Assembly: GCF_007971025.1 (NCBI RefSeq)
Contig: NZ_CP042436.1
Location: 1,302,001 to 1,366,000 of the forward strand
Length of the DNA: 64,000 nucleotides
DNA from: Mucilaginibacter ginsenosidivorans
Lineage (GTDB): Bacteria; Bacteroidota; Bacteroidia; Sphingobacteriales; Sphingobacteriaceae
Direction: 5' to 3'
Positions 25,266-33,796 of the stretch are shown here, one piece after another. A program made the position numbers and the translations under genes. The first letter of the stretch is position 1; each line of letters opens with the position of its first letter. Under the pieces are notes generated by a model, which worked only from the letters and a program-made list of their open reading frames with translations, was not told where the DNA came from and searched no databases.

Positions 25266-27125
25266 ATGAAGTTTGACGTCCCAAATACAGACAGCCCGTC
25301 GGAAAAGGTGAAGGCATTACCTTCCAAAAGCCTGGCTAAACTGGTTTGGATGCTGGTGCGGCCCTATAAAAAATGGATGGTCATCATCTTCACCGCTATG
25401 GTGCTGGAGACGCTGATGAGCCTGGCCACCCCCTGGCCATTAAAGATACTCATCGACAATGTTATCGGTCATCACAAACTACCCGGGTGGCTCAGCTGGA
25501 TGGAAAGGGTGTTCCCCGGCGAAAATAAGATGCAGTTTGCGGCGGTTGCCGCTGTCAGTCTTATTGTGATGGCGGCTATCGGGGCATTGGCAGGGTATCT
25601 CAACAGTTATTTTACCGAAAGCATTGCACAATATGTTTCGAACGACCTGCGCCGGCGTATCTATCATCACCTGCAGCGATTGTCGCTGGCCTATTACGAT
25701 ACGCATCAAACCGGCAAGCTATTAAGCGTTATCACCAGCGATGTGTCAACCATCCAGGACTTTGCCTCGGCCACGATGATGAGTATCACTGTCGATTTTC
25801 TTACCATCATTGGGATGCTCGGCATTATGTTTTACCTGAATGCCGGGTTCACTTTGCTGGCCATATGCATCACGCCGTTCCTGCTTTTCTTTGTTTCGCG
25901 ATTCAAAAAGGTGATGAAGAAGGCCACCCATGAAGTACGTGTCGATCAGAGCAATATGCTTACAGTGATGCAGCAGGGGCTCGAATCTATCAGGGCGGTA
26001 AACGCTTTCGGCAGGCAGGAACTGGAAGAAAATAAGCTAAAAAAGGTGAGTATGGAGACCGTCGGCGCAGCACTAAAAGCCCGGCGGGTGAAATCGGTAC
26101 TGAACCCGGTCATCACCCTCATCGTAGCTGCCTGTACGGCGATGGTTTTATGGCAGGGCACCGACCTGGTACTGAAAGGCGCTATGACCGTAGGGTCGCT
26201 TACCGTGTTCCTTTGGTATATGAACAAGTTCTTTTCGCCCGTGCAGGATTTGGCTAAAATGACCAGCACCATAGCCCAGGCAACGGTTGCGCTGGAAAGA
26301 ATTCAATCTATACTGGATACCGAAATATTGATAGCTGACCTACCCGGCGCAGAAGACCCCGGCAGGCTGACCGGCGACATCGTTTTTGAGAAGGTATCTT
26401 TTGCCTATAATTCAGATGAGCCCGTTTTGAAAGGTATTGATCTGCATATCGGCAGCGGGCAAAGGGTGGGTATTTGCGGGCCAACAGGCAGCGGAAAATC
26501 GACCATACTGAGCCTGATAGCCAGGTTTTATGACACTACAGGCGGGCATGTTTATATCGATGGTAAGGATATTACCCGGTTTAGTATTGACGGATTGCGC
26601 TCGCAGATCGCTTTTGTTTTGCAGGATACGGTTTTGTTTTATGGTACCGTGCGGGATAATATAGCTTATGGCCGGCCCGAGGCTACAGAGGCGGAGATTA
26701 TTGAAGCAGCCAAACTGGCCAATGCGCACGAATTTATCAGTCACATGCCGCATGGGTATGACACCGTGGTTGGTGAACGTGGTGTAACGCTTTCCGGCGG
26801 GCAGCGGCAACGCATTGGGATAGCGCGGGCGGTGGTGCGCAATTCGCCTATCCTGGTTTTGGATGAACCGACCGCAGCGCTGGATACAGAGGCGGAAAAA
26901 ATAGTGATGGAGGCCCTGGAACAATTGATGCAGGGACGTACTGTTATTACCATTGCACACCGGTTGAGCACCATAGCTGATTCGGACAAGATCGTCGTCT
27001 TACATGATGGTGTAATTGCCGAAGAAGGCACCCATGATGAGCTGATAGAGCTGGGGCACATCTATGCCGGGCTTTACAACAACCAGGCAAGTTCGAAGCA
27101 CCCGCTTCACAAAATTATTTCGTAG
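25266..27125 (+). CDS. ABC exporter, fused permease and ATPase (MsbA type)
   Basis: 619 residues. The six-helix exporter membrane domain (about 25-335) is followed by the nucleotide-binding domain (about 370-605) with Walker A GPTGSGKST, Q-loop FVLQDTVLFYG, signature LSGGQRQR, Walker B ILVLDEPTAAL and switch AHRLST. All catalytic residues are present. It would work as a homodimer and export a lipid, drug or peptide; the substrate cannot be told from sequence. It shares a likely operon with the phospholipase-D-like gene 35 bp downstream, which hints at a lipid-related role. Confidence 0.92.
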   Translation: MKFDVPNTDSPSEKVKALPSKSLAKLVWMLVRPYKKWMVIIFTAMVLETLMSLATPWPLKILIDNVIGHHKLPGWLSWMERVFPGENKMQFAAVAAVSLIVMAAIGALAGYLNSYFTESIAQYVSNDLRRRIYHHLQRLSLAYYDTHQTGKLLSVITSDVSTIQDFASATMMSITVDFLTIIGMLGIMFYLNAGFTLLAICITPFLLFFVSRFKKVMKKATHEVRVDQSNMLTVMQQGLESIRAVNAFGRQELEENKLKKVSMETVGAALKARRVKSVLNPVITLIVAACTAMVLWQGTDLVLKGAMTVGSLTVFLWYMNKFFSPVQDLAKMTSTIAQATVALERIQSILDTEILIADLPGAEDPGRLTGDIVFEKVSFAYNSDEPVLKGIDLHIGSGQRVGICGPTGSGKSTILSLIARFYDTTGGHVYIDGKDITRFSIDGLRSQIAFVLQDTVLFYGTVRDNIAYGRPEATEAEIIEAAKLANAHEFISHMPHGYDTVVGERGVTLSGGQRQRIGIARAVVRNSPILVLDEPTAALDTEAEKIVMEALEQLMQGRTVITIAHRLSTIADSDKIVVLHDGVIAEEGTHDELIELGHIYAGLYNNQASSKHPLHKIIS

Positions 27126-27160
27126 TTTCACGCTTTTAACGGAATACATCTAACCAGGCC

Positions 27161-28189
27161 ATGTTTCAGCGTTCCATTATAGTTTTCCCGGACGATACCG
27201 TAAAGCCCATTATTGATGCTATCAATGGGGCCGAGAAATCTATTTTGGTAAAAATGTTTCTTTTTTCGGACCCGGAACTAATTGACGCCGTTATTACTGC
27301 AAAGCAACGGGGAGTGAAAGTGAAAGTGATGCTGAATCCTGCCCGCAGGAATGGAGAAGATGAGAATGAAGAAACACATGTCCGGCTTCAGGCGGCAGGC
27401 ATAACAGTGCGCGATACCAACCCGAGCTTTATCATCACCCACGAAAAATCGATGGTGGTTGATAGCAAGCTTGCCTTTGTAAAATCGCTTAACTGGGAAA
27501 CAAAAAATCTGACCGAAACCCGGGATTACGCCATTATTACCTCGCACCCGAACGAAGTAGAGGAGATCATGCTCTGCTTTGATGCCGACTGGCATCGGAA
27601 AGAGTTTGACCCCGGGGAAGAAGCGCGGCTGATCTGGTGCAGCCTGAACGGCCGTGCGCGCATAGCGCATTTTATAGACCAGGCAAAACATACCCTATTT
27701 ATACAAAACGAACGTTTCCAGGACCTGGTGATCATAGAACGGATAGTACGTGCGGCGAGCCGCGGGGTTAAAGTACATGTAATGGCAGCGCCACCGCATA
27801 CGCTGAAAAAAGACAAACTGGTAGAAGGCGTTGGCGGTTTGCGCATAATGGATGATGTAGGCATCAAGATACATAAACTGAAACATCTGAAGCTGCATGG
27901 CAAAATGCTTTTAGCTGATGGTTGCAGGGCGGTGGTAGGATCTATCAACCTGGCACCGGGAAGTTTCGACCACCGCCGCGAGCTGGCTATCGAGGTGCAT
28001 GATGCCGATGTGATAGAACGGCTGCAGAAAATAGCACACCATGATTGGGAAAATTCGCACACGCTCGATCTGTCAGACGAAGGGTTATACGACGACCTGG
28101 AACGGCGCGGCCAGGGTGGTTCGGAGAAGCTGGTGCTGGATACAGATGAAAAGAAGCATCACCATAAGAAAAAAAAGCACCACAAATAA
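27161..28189 (+). CDS. Phospholipase D-like protein with two HKD motifs
   Basis: 342 residues. Two PLD half-domains carry HEKSMVVD (near 99) and HGKMLLAD (near 246), the H-x-K-x4-D pair needed for phosphatidyl transfer, each followed by the usual Asn/Ser-containing strand (SLNWET, SINLAPGS). There is no signal peptide or membrane helix, unlike typical cardiolipin synthases, so this may be a cytosolic phosphodiesterase or nuclease-like member. The last 12 residues, KKHHHKKKKHHK, are nearly pure Lys/His and may bind membranes or nucleic acid. It ends 3 bp from the convergent DUF5706 gene, whose N-terminal region has a similar Lys/His cluster. Confidence 0.85.
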   Translation: MFQRSIIVFPDDTVKPIIDAINGAEKSILVKMFLFSDPELIDAVITAKQRGVKVKVMLNPARRNGEDENEETHVRLQAAGITVRDTNPSFIITHEKSMVVDSKLAFVKSLNWETKNLTETRDYAIITSHPNEVEEIMLCFDADWHRKEFDPGEEARLIWCSLNGRARIAHFIDQAKHTLFIQNERFQDLVIIERIVRAASRGVKVHVMAAPPHTLKKDKLVEGVGGLRIMDDVGIKIHKLKHLKLHGKMLLADGCRAVVGSINLAPGSFDHRRELAIEVHDADVIERLQKIAHHDWENSHTLDLSDEGLYDDLERRGQGGSEKLVLDTDEKKHHHKKKKHHK

Positions 28190-28192
28190 AAC

Positions 28193-28834
28193 CTATATCA
28201 GCGCCGCAAAAAGATAGGCCGCTACAGAAAGCGCTATACCGTACATAAATATGTCGTATGCAATACGCAGCAAGCGGAATTTTCGACCCAAAACGCGCCC
28301 CTGCCAGTAAATATCCTTGATAAAGCTGCCATAGAGGAAATCGCTGTCGTCCATCATTTGAGTAATGCCGTATTCAAATTCCTTCAGGTCCATTCTGTAA
28401 TAGCTGCCAAAGAACAGAAGGTTCACTTTTTTCTGCTCCACCTGCTCGCGGGTAAAGGTGCCTTTCGGGATATTGGGCCGCGTGGCGAGCACCGAATAAA
28501 TAATGGTTATCACACTGATGATGAGCAACAGCACCGTAGGGGCCACCAGTCGCGGGTTTACCGAAAATTTGCTGATGAGCAAACCGATGGCTACGGTTAT
28601 GATAATGGAATTAACCGATATCATGATAAACGCCTTGTTATCCGCCATCACACTCAGTCGCTGATGATTGGCCGAAGACGATTTGAACATGGTTTGCACC
28701 CCTTGCAAGTGGTGTTTTTTCTTTTTTAAATGATGAACATATACGCTTTTCGGATCGTTTGACCCGGCAGGTTTGTTACCCGTTAAATCGTTTAAGTTCC
28801 CTTCGGGTGGCAGATTTTCTTCCGTCATGCTCAT
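28193..28834 (-). CDS. DUF5706 / Pycsar-effector-like membrane protein
   Basis: 213 residues from ATG 28834; a TTG at 28858 is less likely. After a polar N-terminus with a Lys/His cluster (HHLKKKKHHL) comes the DUF5706 pattern: LSVMADNKAFIMISVNSIII with the first helix, a second helix (about 95-115), YSVLATRPNIPKG, LLFFGSYYRMDLKEF, and a last helix. This is the membrane module of Pycsar effectors that are triggered by cyclic nucleotides to disrupt the membrane in phage defence. No pyrimidine cyclase gene is visible nearby, so a role in defence is open; many Bacteroidota carry stand-alone copies. Confidence 0.72.
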   Translation of the reverse strand: MSMTEENLPPEGNLNDLTGNKPAGSNDPKSVYVHHLKKKKHHLQGVQTMFKSSSANHQRLSVMADNKAFIMISVNSIIITVAIGLLISKFSVNPRLVAPTVLLLIISVITIIYSVLATRPNIPKGTFTREQVEQKKVNLLFFGSYYRMDLKEFEYGITQMMDDSDFLYGSFIKDIYWQGRVLGRKFRLLRIAYDIFMYGIALSVAAYLFAALI

Positions 28835-28919
28835 CTTTTTCGGTTTCAAGCGAACCAAATATATTATTTTTCCGGGCTAACCTTTTTAAGAATTTTCTTA
28901 CATTCAATTCTTTAATCTT

Positions 28920-30578
28920 ATGGCAAGATTCCTCCTCGCTTTTTTATTTAGTTTCCTGTTGTTACAGGCAGTTGCTCAAAGTAACGATAATGGTCCTGTT
29001 TTAACGCAGCAGGGTATCCGAAGGCCAAAACTTGTTGTCGGTATCGTGGTCGACCAGATGCGATGGGACTACCTGTACCGCTATTATAGCCGTTATCAAA
29101 GCAACGGGGGCTTCAAACGGCTTTTGCTCAACGGCTTTTCCTGCGAAAATACCATCATACCCTATATACCCACAGTAACTGCTTGCGGCCATACCAGTAT
29201 TTACACCGGCTCGGTTCCAGCTATCAATGGCATCACCGGTAACGAATGGTATGATTATGACTTGAACAAGCAGGTATACTGCACCGAAGACGAGCAAGTG
29301 ACTACCGTTGGCGGGAAGGGCACTGCCGGGCAAATGAGCCCGCATAACCTGCTGGTAACTACCGTAGGCGACGAACTGCATCTTGCTACCAATTTCAAAA
29401 GTAAAGTTATTGGCATTGCGCTTAAAGACCGGGCCGCTATATTGCCGGCGGGTCATACCGCAAATGGCGCCTATTGGTTTGATGAGGCCACCGGAAACTG
29501 GATATCATCTTCATACTATGCTATAGGCCTGCCAAAGTGGGTGGACGATCTGAACGCCAAAAAAATGCCCGACCAGTATTTTGCCAACGGCTGGAATACG
29601 CTTTATCCGTTGAATACTTACACACAAAGCACACCTGATGCCGAACCTTATGAGTACCGCCCCTTCGGGAAGGATGTTAAGGGATTTCCCTACGACCTGA
29701 AACAATTCGTTGGTAAAAATTACGGCATGCTGCATGTAACGCCGTATGGTAACAGCTTTACCTTTGATATGGCAAGAGCAGCGGTTGACGGCGAAAAAAT
29801 GGGCGCCGACTCCGTTACTGATATGCTTACCATAAGCCTGTCGACCCCGGATTATATCGGGCATACCTTTGGTCCGAATTCGGTTGAGGCCGAGGACGAT
29901 TTCCTACGGCTGGATAAGGACCTGGGGGCTTTTCTCGATTTCCTCGATCAGAAGGTAGGCAAGGGTGAATATCTTGTATTTTTAACGGCCGATCATGGGG
30001 GCGCGCATGTGCCGGCTTTCCTGGGCCAGCATAGTATACCTACCGGCAATGCGATAGACCGGGGGTACAACGATGAGATAAGTGAACTGCTGAAAGCTAA
30101 ATTTCATTCCGATAAATTACTTATTGGTGTCTTTAACTACCAGGTGCACTTCAACCGCCTGGAGATAAAGCGGCTTGGATTGAATAAAGATTCGGTGAGC
30201 AAAGTAGTTATCGATTATCTTGCGGGACAAACGGCAATTTACAGGGCGTTCGCGCTTGACAAGGCAGCAGAAACGACATTAAATGCAACCATCAAAAGGG
30301 ATGCGACAAACGGATACTACCCATCGCGGAGCGGTGATATCCAGATCATTTTTAAACCCCAATGGATAGAGAATTTTGAACATGGCGGCACAACGCATGG
30401 TGCCTGGGGGCCGTATGATGCACATATACCGTTGCTTTGGTACGGGTGGGGTATAAAGCCGGGGCAGCTGAGCAGGGAAGTTTATATGACAGATATTGCA
30501 CCTACGGTAGCTTCGTTATTGCATATACAGATGCCGAGCGGTGCTGTAGGCCAAGTTATCCCCGAGATATCGAAATAG
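28920..30578 (+). CDS. pafA: PafA-type alkaline phosphatase
   Basis: 552 residues with signal peptide ending AVAQ. The core is the alkaline phosphatase superfamily: VVDQMRWDYLYRY with a metal Asp, the Thr nucleophile in TVTACGHTSIYTG, STPDYIGHTFGPNS with Asp and His ligands, and LTADHGGAHVP. These match the monoesterase PafA of Bacteroidota, which releases phosphate from organic esters in the periplasm without repression by phosphate. A Thr nucleophile in place of Ser is typical of this branch. Length agrees with PafA (about 546). The CotH-like gene follows after 54 bp and may be cotranscribed. Confidence 0.9.
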   Translation: MARFLLAFLFSFLLLQAVAQSNDNGPVLTQQGIRRPKLVVGIVVDQMRWDYLYRYYSRYQSNGGFKRLLLNGFSCENTIIPYIPTVTACGHTSIYTGSVPAINGITGNEWYDYDLNKQVYCTEDEQVTTVGGKGTAGQMSPHNLLVTTVGDELHLATNFKSKVIGIALKDRAAILPAGHTANGAYWFDEATGNWISSSYYAIGLPKWVDDLNAKKMPDQYFANGWNTLYPLNTYTQSTPDAEPYEYRPFGKDVKGFPYDLKQFVGKNYGMLHVTPYGNSFTFDMARAAVDGEKMGADSVTDMLTISLSTPDYIGHTFGPNSVEAEDDFLRLDKDLGAFLDFLDQKVGKGEYLVFLTADHGGAHVPAFLGQHSIPTGNAIDRGYNDEISELLKAKFHSDKLLIGVFNYQVHFNRLEIKRLGLNKDSVSKVVIDYLAGQTAIYRAFALDKAAETTLNATIKRDATNGYYPSRSGDIQIIFKPQWIENFEHGGTTHGAWGPYDAHIPLLWYGWGIKPGQLSREVYMTDIAPTVASLLHIQMPSGAVGQVIPEISK

Positions 30579-30632
30579 AGGGGCACTTGCATATATTTAA
30601 TGAAAATGAACGGTCACAATAAAACTGCCACG

Positions 30633-31658
30633 ATGAAGCGTGTTTTTACAGCCTTATTGTTCCTTTGCACGGCAAGCTCAATGGTCAGCGCCCAGAAGTC
30701 CGTCGACAAAGTAAAATTCTTTACAGATACTTCCGTACTTAATGGCACACTCAGTTTCAACTTCAAAAAGGTAATATCAAACAGGGATAAGGAAGGCGCT
30801 ATTTTTCCCGCAACCTTTATCTGTAATATGGAAGGCCTGGAAGTACATGACCCGATACAGATAGAAGTAAGGGGCCATTTCCGGCGCGCGCATTGCTACC
30901 TGCCGCCTTTGAAACTGATCTATAAAAACGACCCTTCGGCAGCATTCTACCAGTTAAAGTCGCTAAAACTGGTTAGTGCCTGCATGACCAGCAACGCAGA
31001 CGACCAAAACCTGCTTAAAGAGTTTCTTATTTATAAAATGTACAATTTGCTTTGCGAAAAAAGCTTTAGGGTAAGGCTTTTGAACCTGACCTACCTGGAC
31101 AGCGCGGGCAAAAAAAATCCGTTGACGCGGCACGCGTTCCTGATAGAAGATGCCAAGCAACTGGCTAAGAGGAATGATTGTGAAGAGTGGAATGGCAGGA
31201 AAATTCCCACCGAACGAACCGATCGCAAGCAAATGACCATGGTTGCCGTGTTTGAATACATGATAGGGAATACGGACTGGTCGGTTCCGGTTGAGCATAA
31301 CATCAAGATACTGCACTCCAAAACGGATTCGCTCTCGCGCCCTTACGCGGTGCCTTATGATTTTGATTTTTCGGGACTGGTGAATACCAACTATGCGGCT
31401 CCCGACGAACATTTGGGCACTTCAACCGTCAGGGAACGGGTTTACCGCGGATTCCCGCGAACGATGGACGAGCTACACGACGTACTGAATGATTTTAAAA
31501 AGCAAAAAGATAACATCTACGCACTTATCAATAATTTTAACCTGCTCAGCCTGTATACGAAAAAAGATATGATCAAATATCTTGATGAATTTTATGACAA
31601 GATAGACAACGACGCGTCGGTCAAATCAATTTTTGTCAATAATGCGCGCGTAAATTAA
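30633..31658 (+). CDS. Secreted CotH-kinase-like protein
   Basis: 341 residues from ATG 30633, chosen because MKRVFTALLFLCTASSM forms a proper signal peptide; ATG 30600 is the alternative. The layout recalls the CotH atypical kinase: IQIEVRGHFRRAHCYLPPLK, then LKLVSACMTSNADDQNLLKE, then KSFRVRLLNLTYLDSAGKK and HAFLIEDAKQLAKR, and YAVPYDFDFSGLVN with a DFD that could bind metal. CotH proteins phosphorylate secreted proteins using ATP; in Bacteroidota they are diverse and of unknown target. Assignment rests on pattern memory, so an unrelated fold is possible. It follows pafA closely. Confidence 0.6.
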   Translation: MKRVFTALLFLCTASSMVSAQKSVDKVKFFTDTSVLNGTLSFNFKKVISNRDKEGAIFPATFICNMEGLEVHDPIQIEVRGHFRRAHCYLPPLKLIYKNDPSAAFYQLKSLKLVSACMTSNADDQNLLKEFLIYKMYNLLCEKSFRVRLLNLTYLDSAGKKNPLTRHAFLIEDAKQLAKRNDCEEWNGRKIPTERTDRKQMTMVAVFEYMIGNTDWSVPVEHNIKILHSKTDSLSRPYAVPYDFDFSGLVNTNYAAPDEHLGTSTVRERVYRGFPRTMDELHDVLNDFKKQKDNIYALINNFNLLSLYTKKDMIKYLDEFYDKIDNDASVKSIFVNNARVN

Positions 31659-31680
31659 ACCAGGTATCAACCGGGCAGGG

Positions 31681-32781
31681 TCAATTATTCTTTAGACCTA
31701 TCTGGTGATTTTTATAATCCGTCAGGTATTCATTCTCAATAAAAAAGCTAAGACTGAAGATCGTCCTGAAGTCATTCGTATTATTCGGGTTTTGCACTTC
31801 GGTCAGGTTTTCTGTTGAGGTGGTGGTGTATTGATAAACGAAACCTTTATTGGTGGTCACCTTCACCACAGTATTGGCGGGTAACTGGCCTATTGTGCGT
31901 ACCGCTGTTTTATCTTCGATAATAGTTAAGGCGGGCGTACCGGTATCGAACAGAACATTGCTTGAAACGCTTTTGCTGCCGTAAGTAATGGTAGAAGGTA
32001 TGTTAGGCGAATATCCGCCCGGGTTAATTGGGGATAATGGGTGCATAATAAAACCTGCGGATGTAAGATCGGAAGACGTCAACCCCACCGTAAGCAAACT
32101 TGAAACATAGTTGCCGTTGCTGTTGAACTGCGCCATGCTCAAAGTAGCCAGCTTAAAACCACTGGTTAGGTTGCTCCCGGTATCGAAATAGCTTAACGGG
32201 CTGGCTATCTTGCTGCTGGTATAGCTAACACCCGGTCCTACACCAAATACGTCGTTTGAGTGCGCGGGGTATACCGTGCCGGTGCCTGAGACTATTTTGT
32301 AATATAAGAAGAATGGCAGTCGCTTAACGGTAAAGCTACCGTCAGAATTGCCGATGGTGACAGACGCATACGCCAGGTTGCCATATTCCTTGGTCAGGCT
32401 CAGCGAGTTACCGTAGCTAATAGTGGATGTTTGCGAGGTGATGGTAATACCGTTCACTACGGTTGAATCGCCTGTGAATTGGATGCCGGTACTTGTTATC
32501 ATCGACGCTGGTATCAGGTCGTGAGCGTCAATCGTCATACCTGTCGAACCGGTGTCGAAAATGCCGTAATAGGCTGTTGTATTCGTGCCGATCTTGGTTA
32601 TGGGGATAAATACCCTTTTATTGGTATCGATAGCATATTCATACAGGCCCATTACCACGGGGTTTACCGTTGTATTGGTATTTTGTGGTTTGGTATTATC
32701 CTTTTTGCAGGAATAAGCAGCGGCTATAACCAATAGCAGGGCTGCGAAACGTAAACGAACAAGCGTATATCTCTGAAACAT
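31681..32781 (-). CDS. Pepsin-fold (A1-like) aspartic protease lipoprotein
   Basis: 366 residues. A signal peptide ends in lipobox-like AYSC (Cys25). The mature protein has two lobes. Lobe 1 has IFDTGSTGM with Asp76, a flap-like TISYGNSL with Tyr123 and GNLAYASVTIG after it, and NDVFGVGPG, the counterpart of the hydrophobic-hydrophobic-Gly motif. Lobe 2 has VLFDTGTPALT with Asp279 and a C-terminal SLSFFIENEYLTDYKNHQIG that matches the closing strands of pepsins. Spacing of the two Asp residues (203) suits a bilobed enzyme. A further DTG at 200-202 is not in a catalytic context. Bacterial pepsin homologues are rare; activity is inferred. Confidence 0.7.
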   Translation of the reverse strand: MFQRYTLVRLRFAALLLVIAAAYSCKKDNTKPQNTNTTVNPVVMGLYEYAIDTNKRVFIPITKIGTNTTAYYGIFDTGSTGMTIDAHDLIPASMITSTGIQFTGDSTVVNGITITSQTSTISYGNSLSLTKEYGNLAYASVTIGNSDGSFTVKRLPFFLYYKIVSGTGTVYPAHSNDVFGVGPGVSYTSSKIASPLSYFDTGSNLTSGFKLATLSMAQFNSNGNYVSSLLTVGLTSSDLTSAGFIMHPLSPINPGGYSPNIPSTITYGSKSVSSNVLFDTGTPALTIIEDKTAVRTIGQLPANTVVKVTTNKGFVYQYTTTSTENLTEVQNPNNTNDFRTIFSLSFFIENEYLTDYKNHQIGLKNN

Positions 32782-32901
32782 AAAGTGCTTTCTATTAAAC
32801 CTAATACGTACAAATAGGTTTAAACTGTTGCCGGGAAAATAACGTCATTAACAAAAAATATTGTGATGTACCGACGAAACAGCCGAATGAACCGACCAAT
32901 T

Positions 32902-33792
32902 TTAATGCCAAAACCGCTGGCCCAGTTCGCGCCAATTGCTAATATTTCCGTGTAACCCGGCTGCCCCTGCTACCTGGTTGTAAATATCCGCGGGCTTTTT
33001 TCCCAGTTTGCGAAGATAGTGAATGGACGTATCACCCGAAGATTTTGATAGTTTTTTACCTTTTTCGGTAAGTAAAGGGTGATGATGAAATGTATTATTT
33101 GTAAAAATATTTGCTTCAAGCTTATTCGCCAGGTAAAGCTGCGCCAGGGTAGAGGGAAAAAGGTCCTGGCCTCGAATGACCAGGTCGATACCAAAATGAA
33201 TATCATCGATTACCGAAGCCAATTGATAAGCCGGAAAACCGTCCTTTTTCCTGACCACGAAATCATACATATTAGCAGGCAGCGTGGCTTTTTGTACGCC
33301 ATTATTGAGGGTTTTGATCGCAAGTTCAGTTTGTGCACCCGTTTTTATTCGCCAGCTTGCATCGGGTGTGTCAAGCGGGATGCCTTTATTGCGGCAGGTA
33401 CCGGGGTAAGTTTCATCCGGGTTGTTTTGCCTGATCTGCGAACGCGAACACGTGCAAGCAAATACCGCGTTATTCTCTTCCAATTTTTTCAAAGCCCCGC
33501 GGTAAATATCCATCCGGTGAACCTGCGAGTATTCCGATTCAAACTCCAGTAAATTCCGGGGGCCCTCATGCCAGGGAATATCCATAAAATTGAGGGTGTC
33601 AAAAATGTCCTGCACATATTCGGGGTTTACCCGGTCGCGGTCAAGGTCGTCGATCCGCAATAATATCTTGGCGCCTGTTTGTTCGGCCACATACGCAGTA
33701 ATAGCAAATGAAAGCACATTGCCCAGGTGCAAAAAACCGCTGGGTGTAGGGGCTATGCGGGTTTTGTTGAATTTAGCCGTTATAGTATCCAT
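32902..33792 (-). CDS. gluQ: Glutamyl-Q tRNA(Asp) synthetase
   Basis: 296 residues, the length of GluQ and much shorter than GltX (about 500), lacking the anticodon-binding domain. The HIGH-type motif is in TPSGFLHLGN, the KMSKS-type motif is KKLSKSSGD. A zinc site is visible as CTCSR with a distal C in YPGTCRN. It activates glutamate and attaches it to queuosine in tRNA-Asp. It is the last gene of an operon with the LytTR regulator and LytS kinase, 4 bp behind the regulator; the functional link is unclear and may be chance. Confidence 0.9.
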   Translation of the reverse strand: MDTITAKFNKTRIAPTPSGFLHLGNVLSFAITAYVAEQTGAKILLRIDDLDRDRVNPEYVQDIFDTLNFMDIPWHEGPRNLLEFESEYSQVHRMDIYRGALKKLEENNAVFACTCSRSQIRQNNPDETYPGTCRNKGIPLDTPDASWRIKTGAQTELAIKTLNNGVQKATLPANMYDFVVRKKDGFPAYQLASVIDDIHFGIDLVIRGQDLFPSTLAQLYLANKLEANIFTNNTFHHHPLLTEKGKKLSKSSGDTSIHYLRKLGKKPADIYNQVAGAAGLHGNISNWRELGQRFWH

Positions 33793-33796
33793 GCAA

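Noticed and set aside
26412..28062. Minus-strand open frames of 137-182 residues opposite the ABC transporter and PLD genes
   Set aside because: The plus-strand frames carry complete Walker and HKD motifs; the opposite frames show no domain or signal.
32179..32200. Third DTG motif in the pepsin-like protein as a catalytic site
   Set aside because: It lies in SYFDTGSNLTS without the following hydrophobic strand pattern, and the spacing fits neither lobe; Asp76 and Asp279 fit better.
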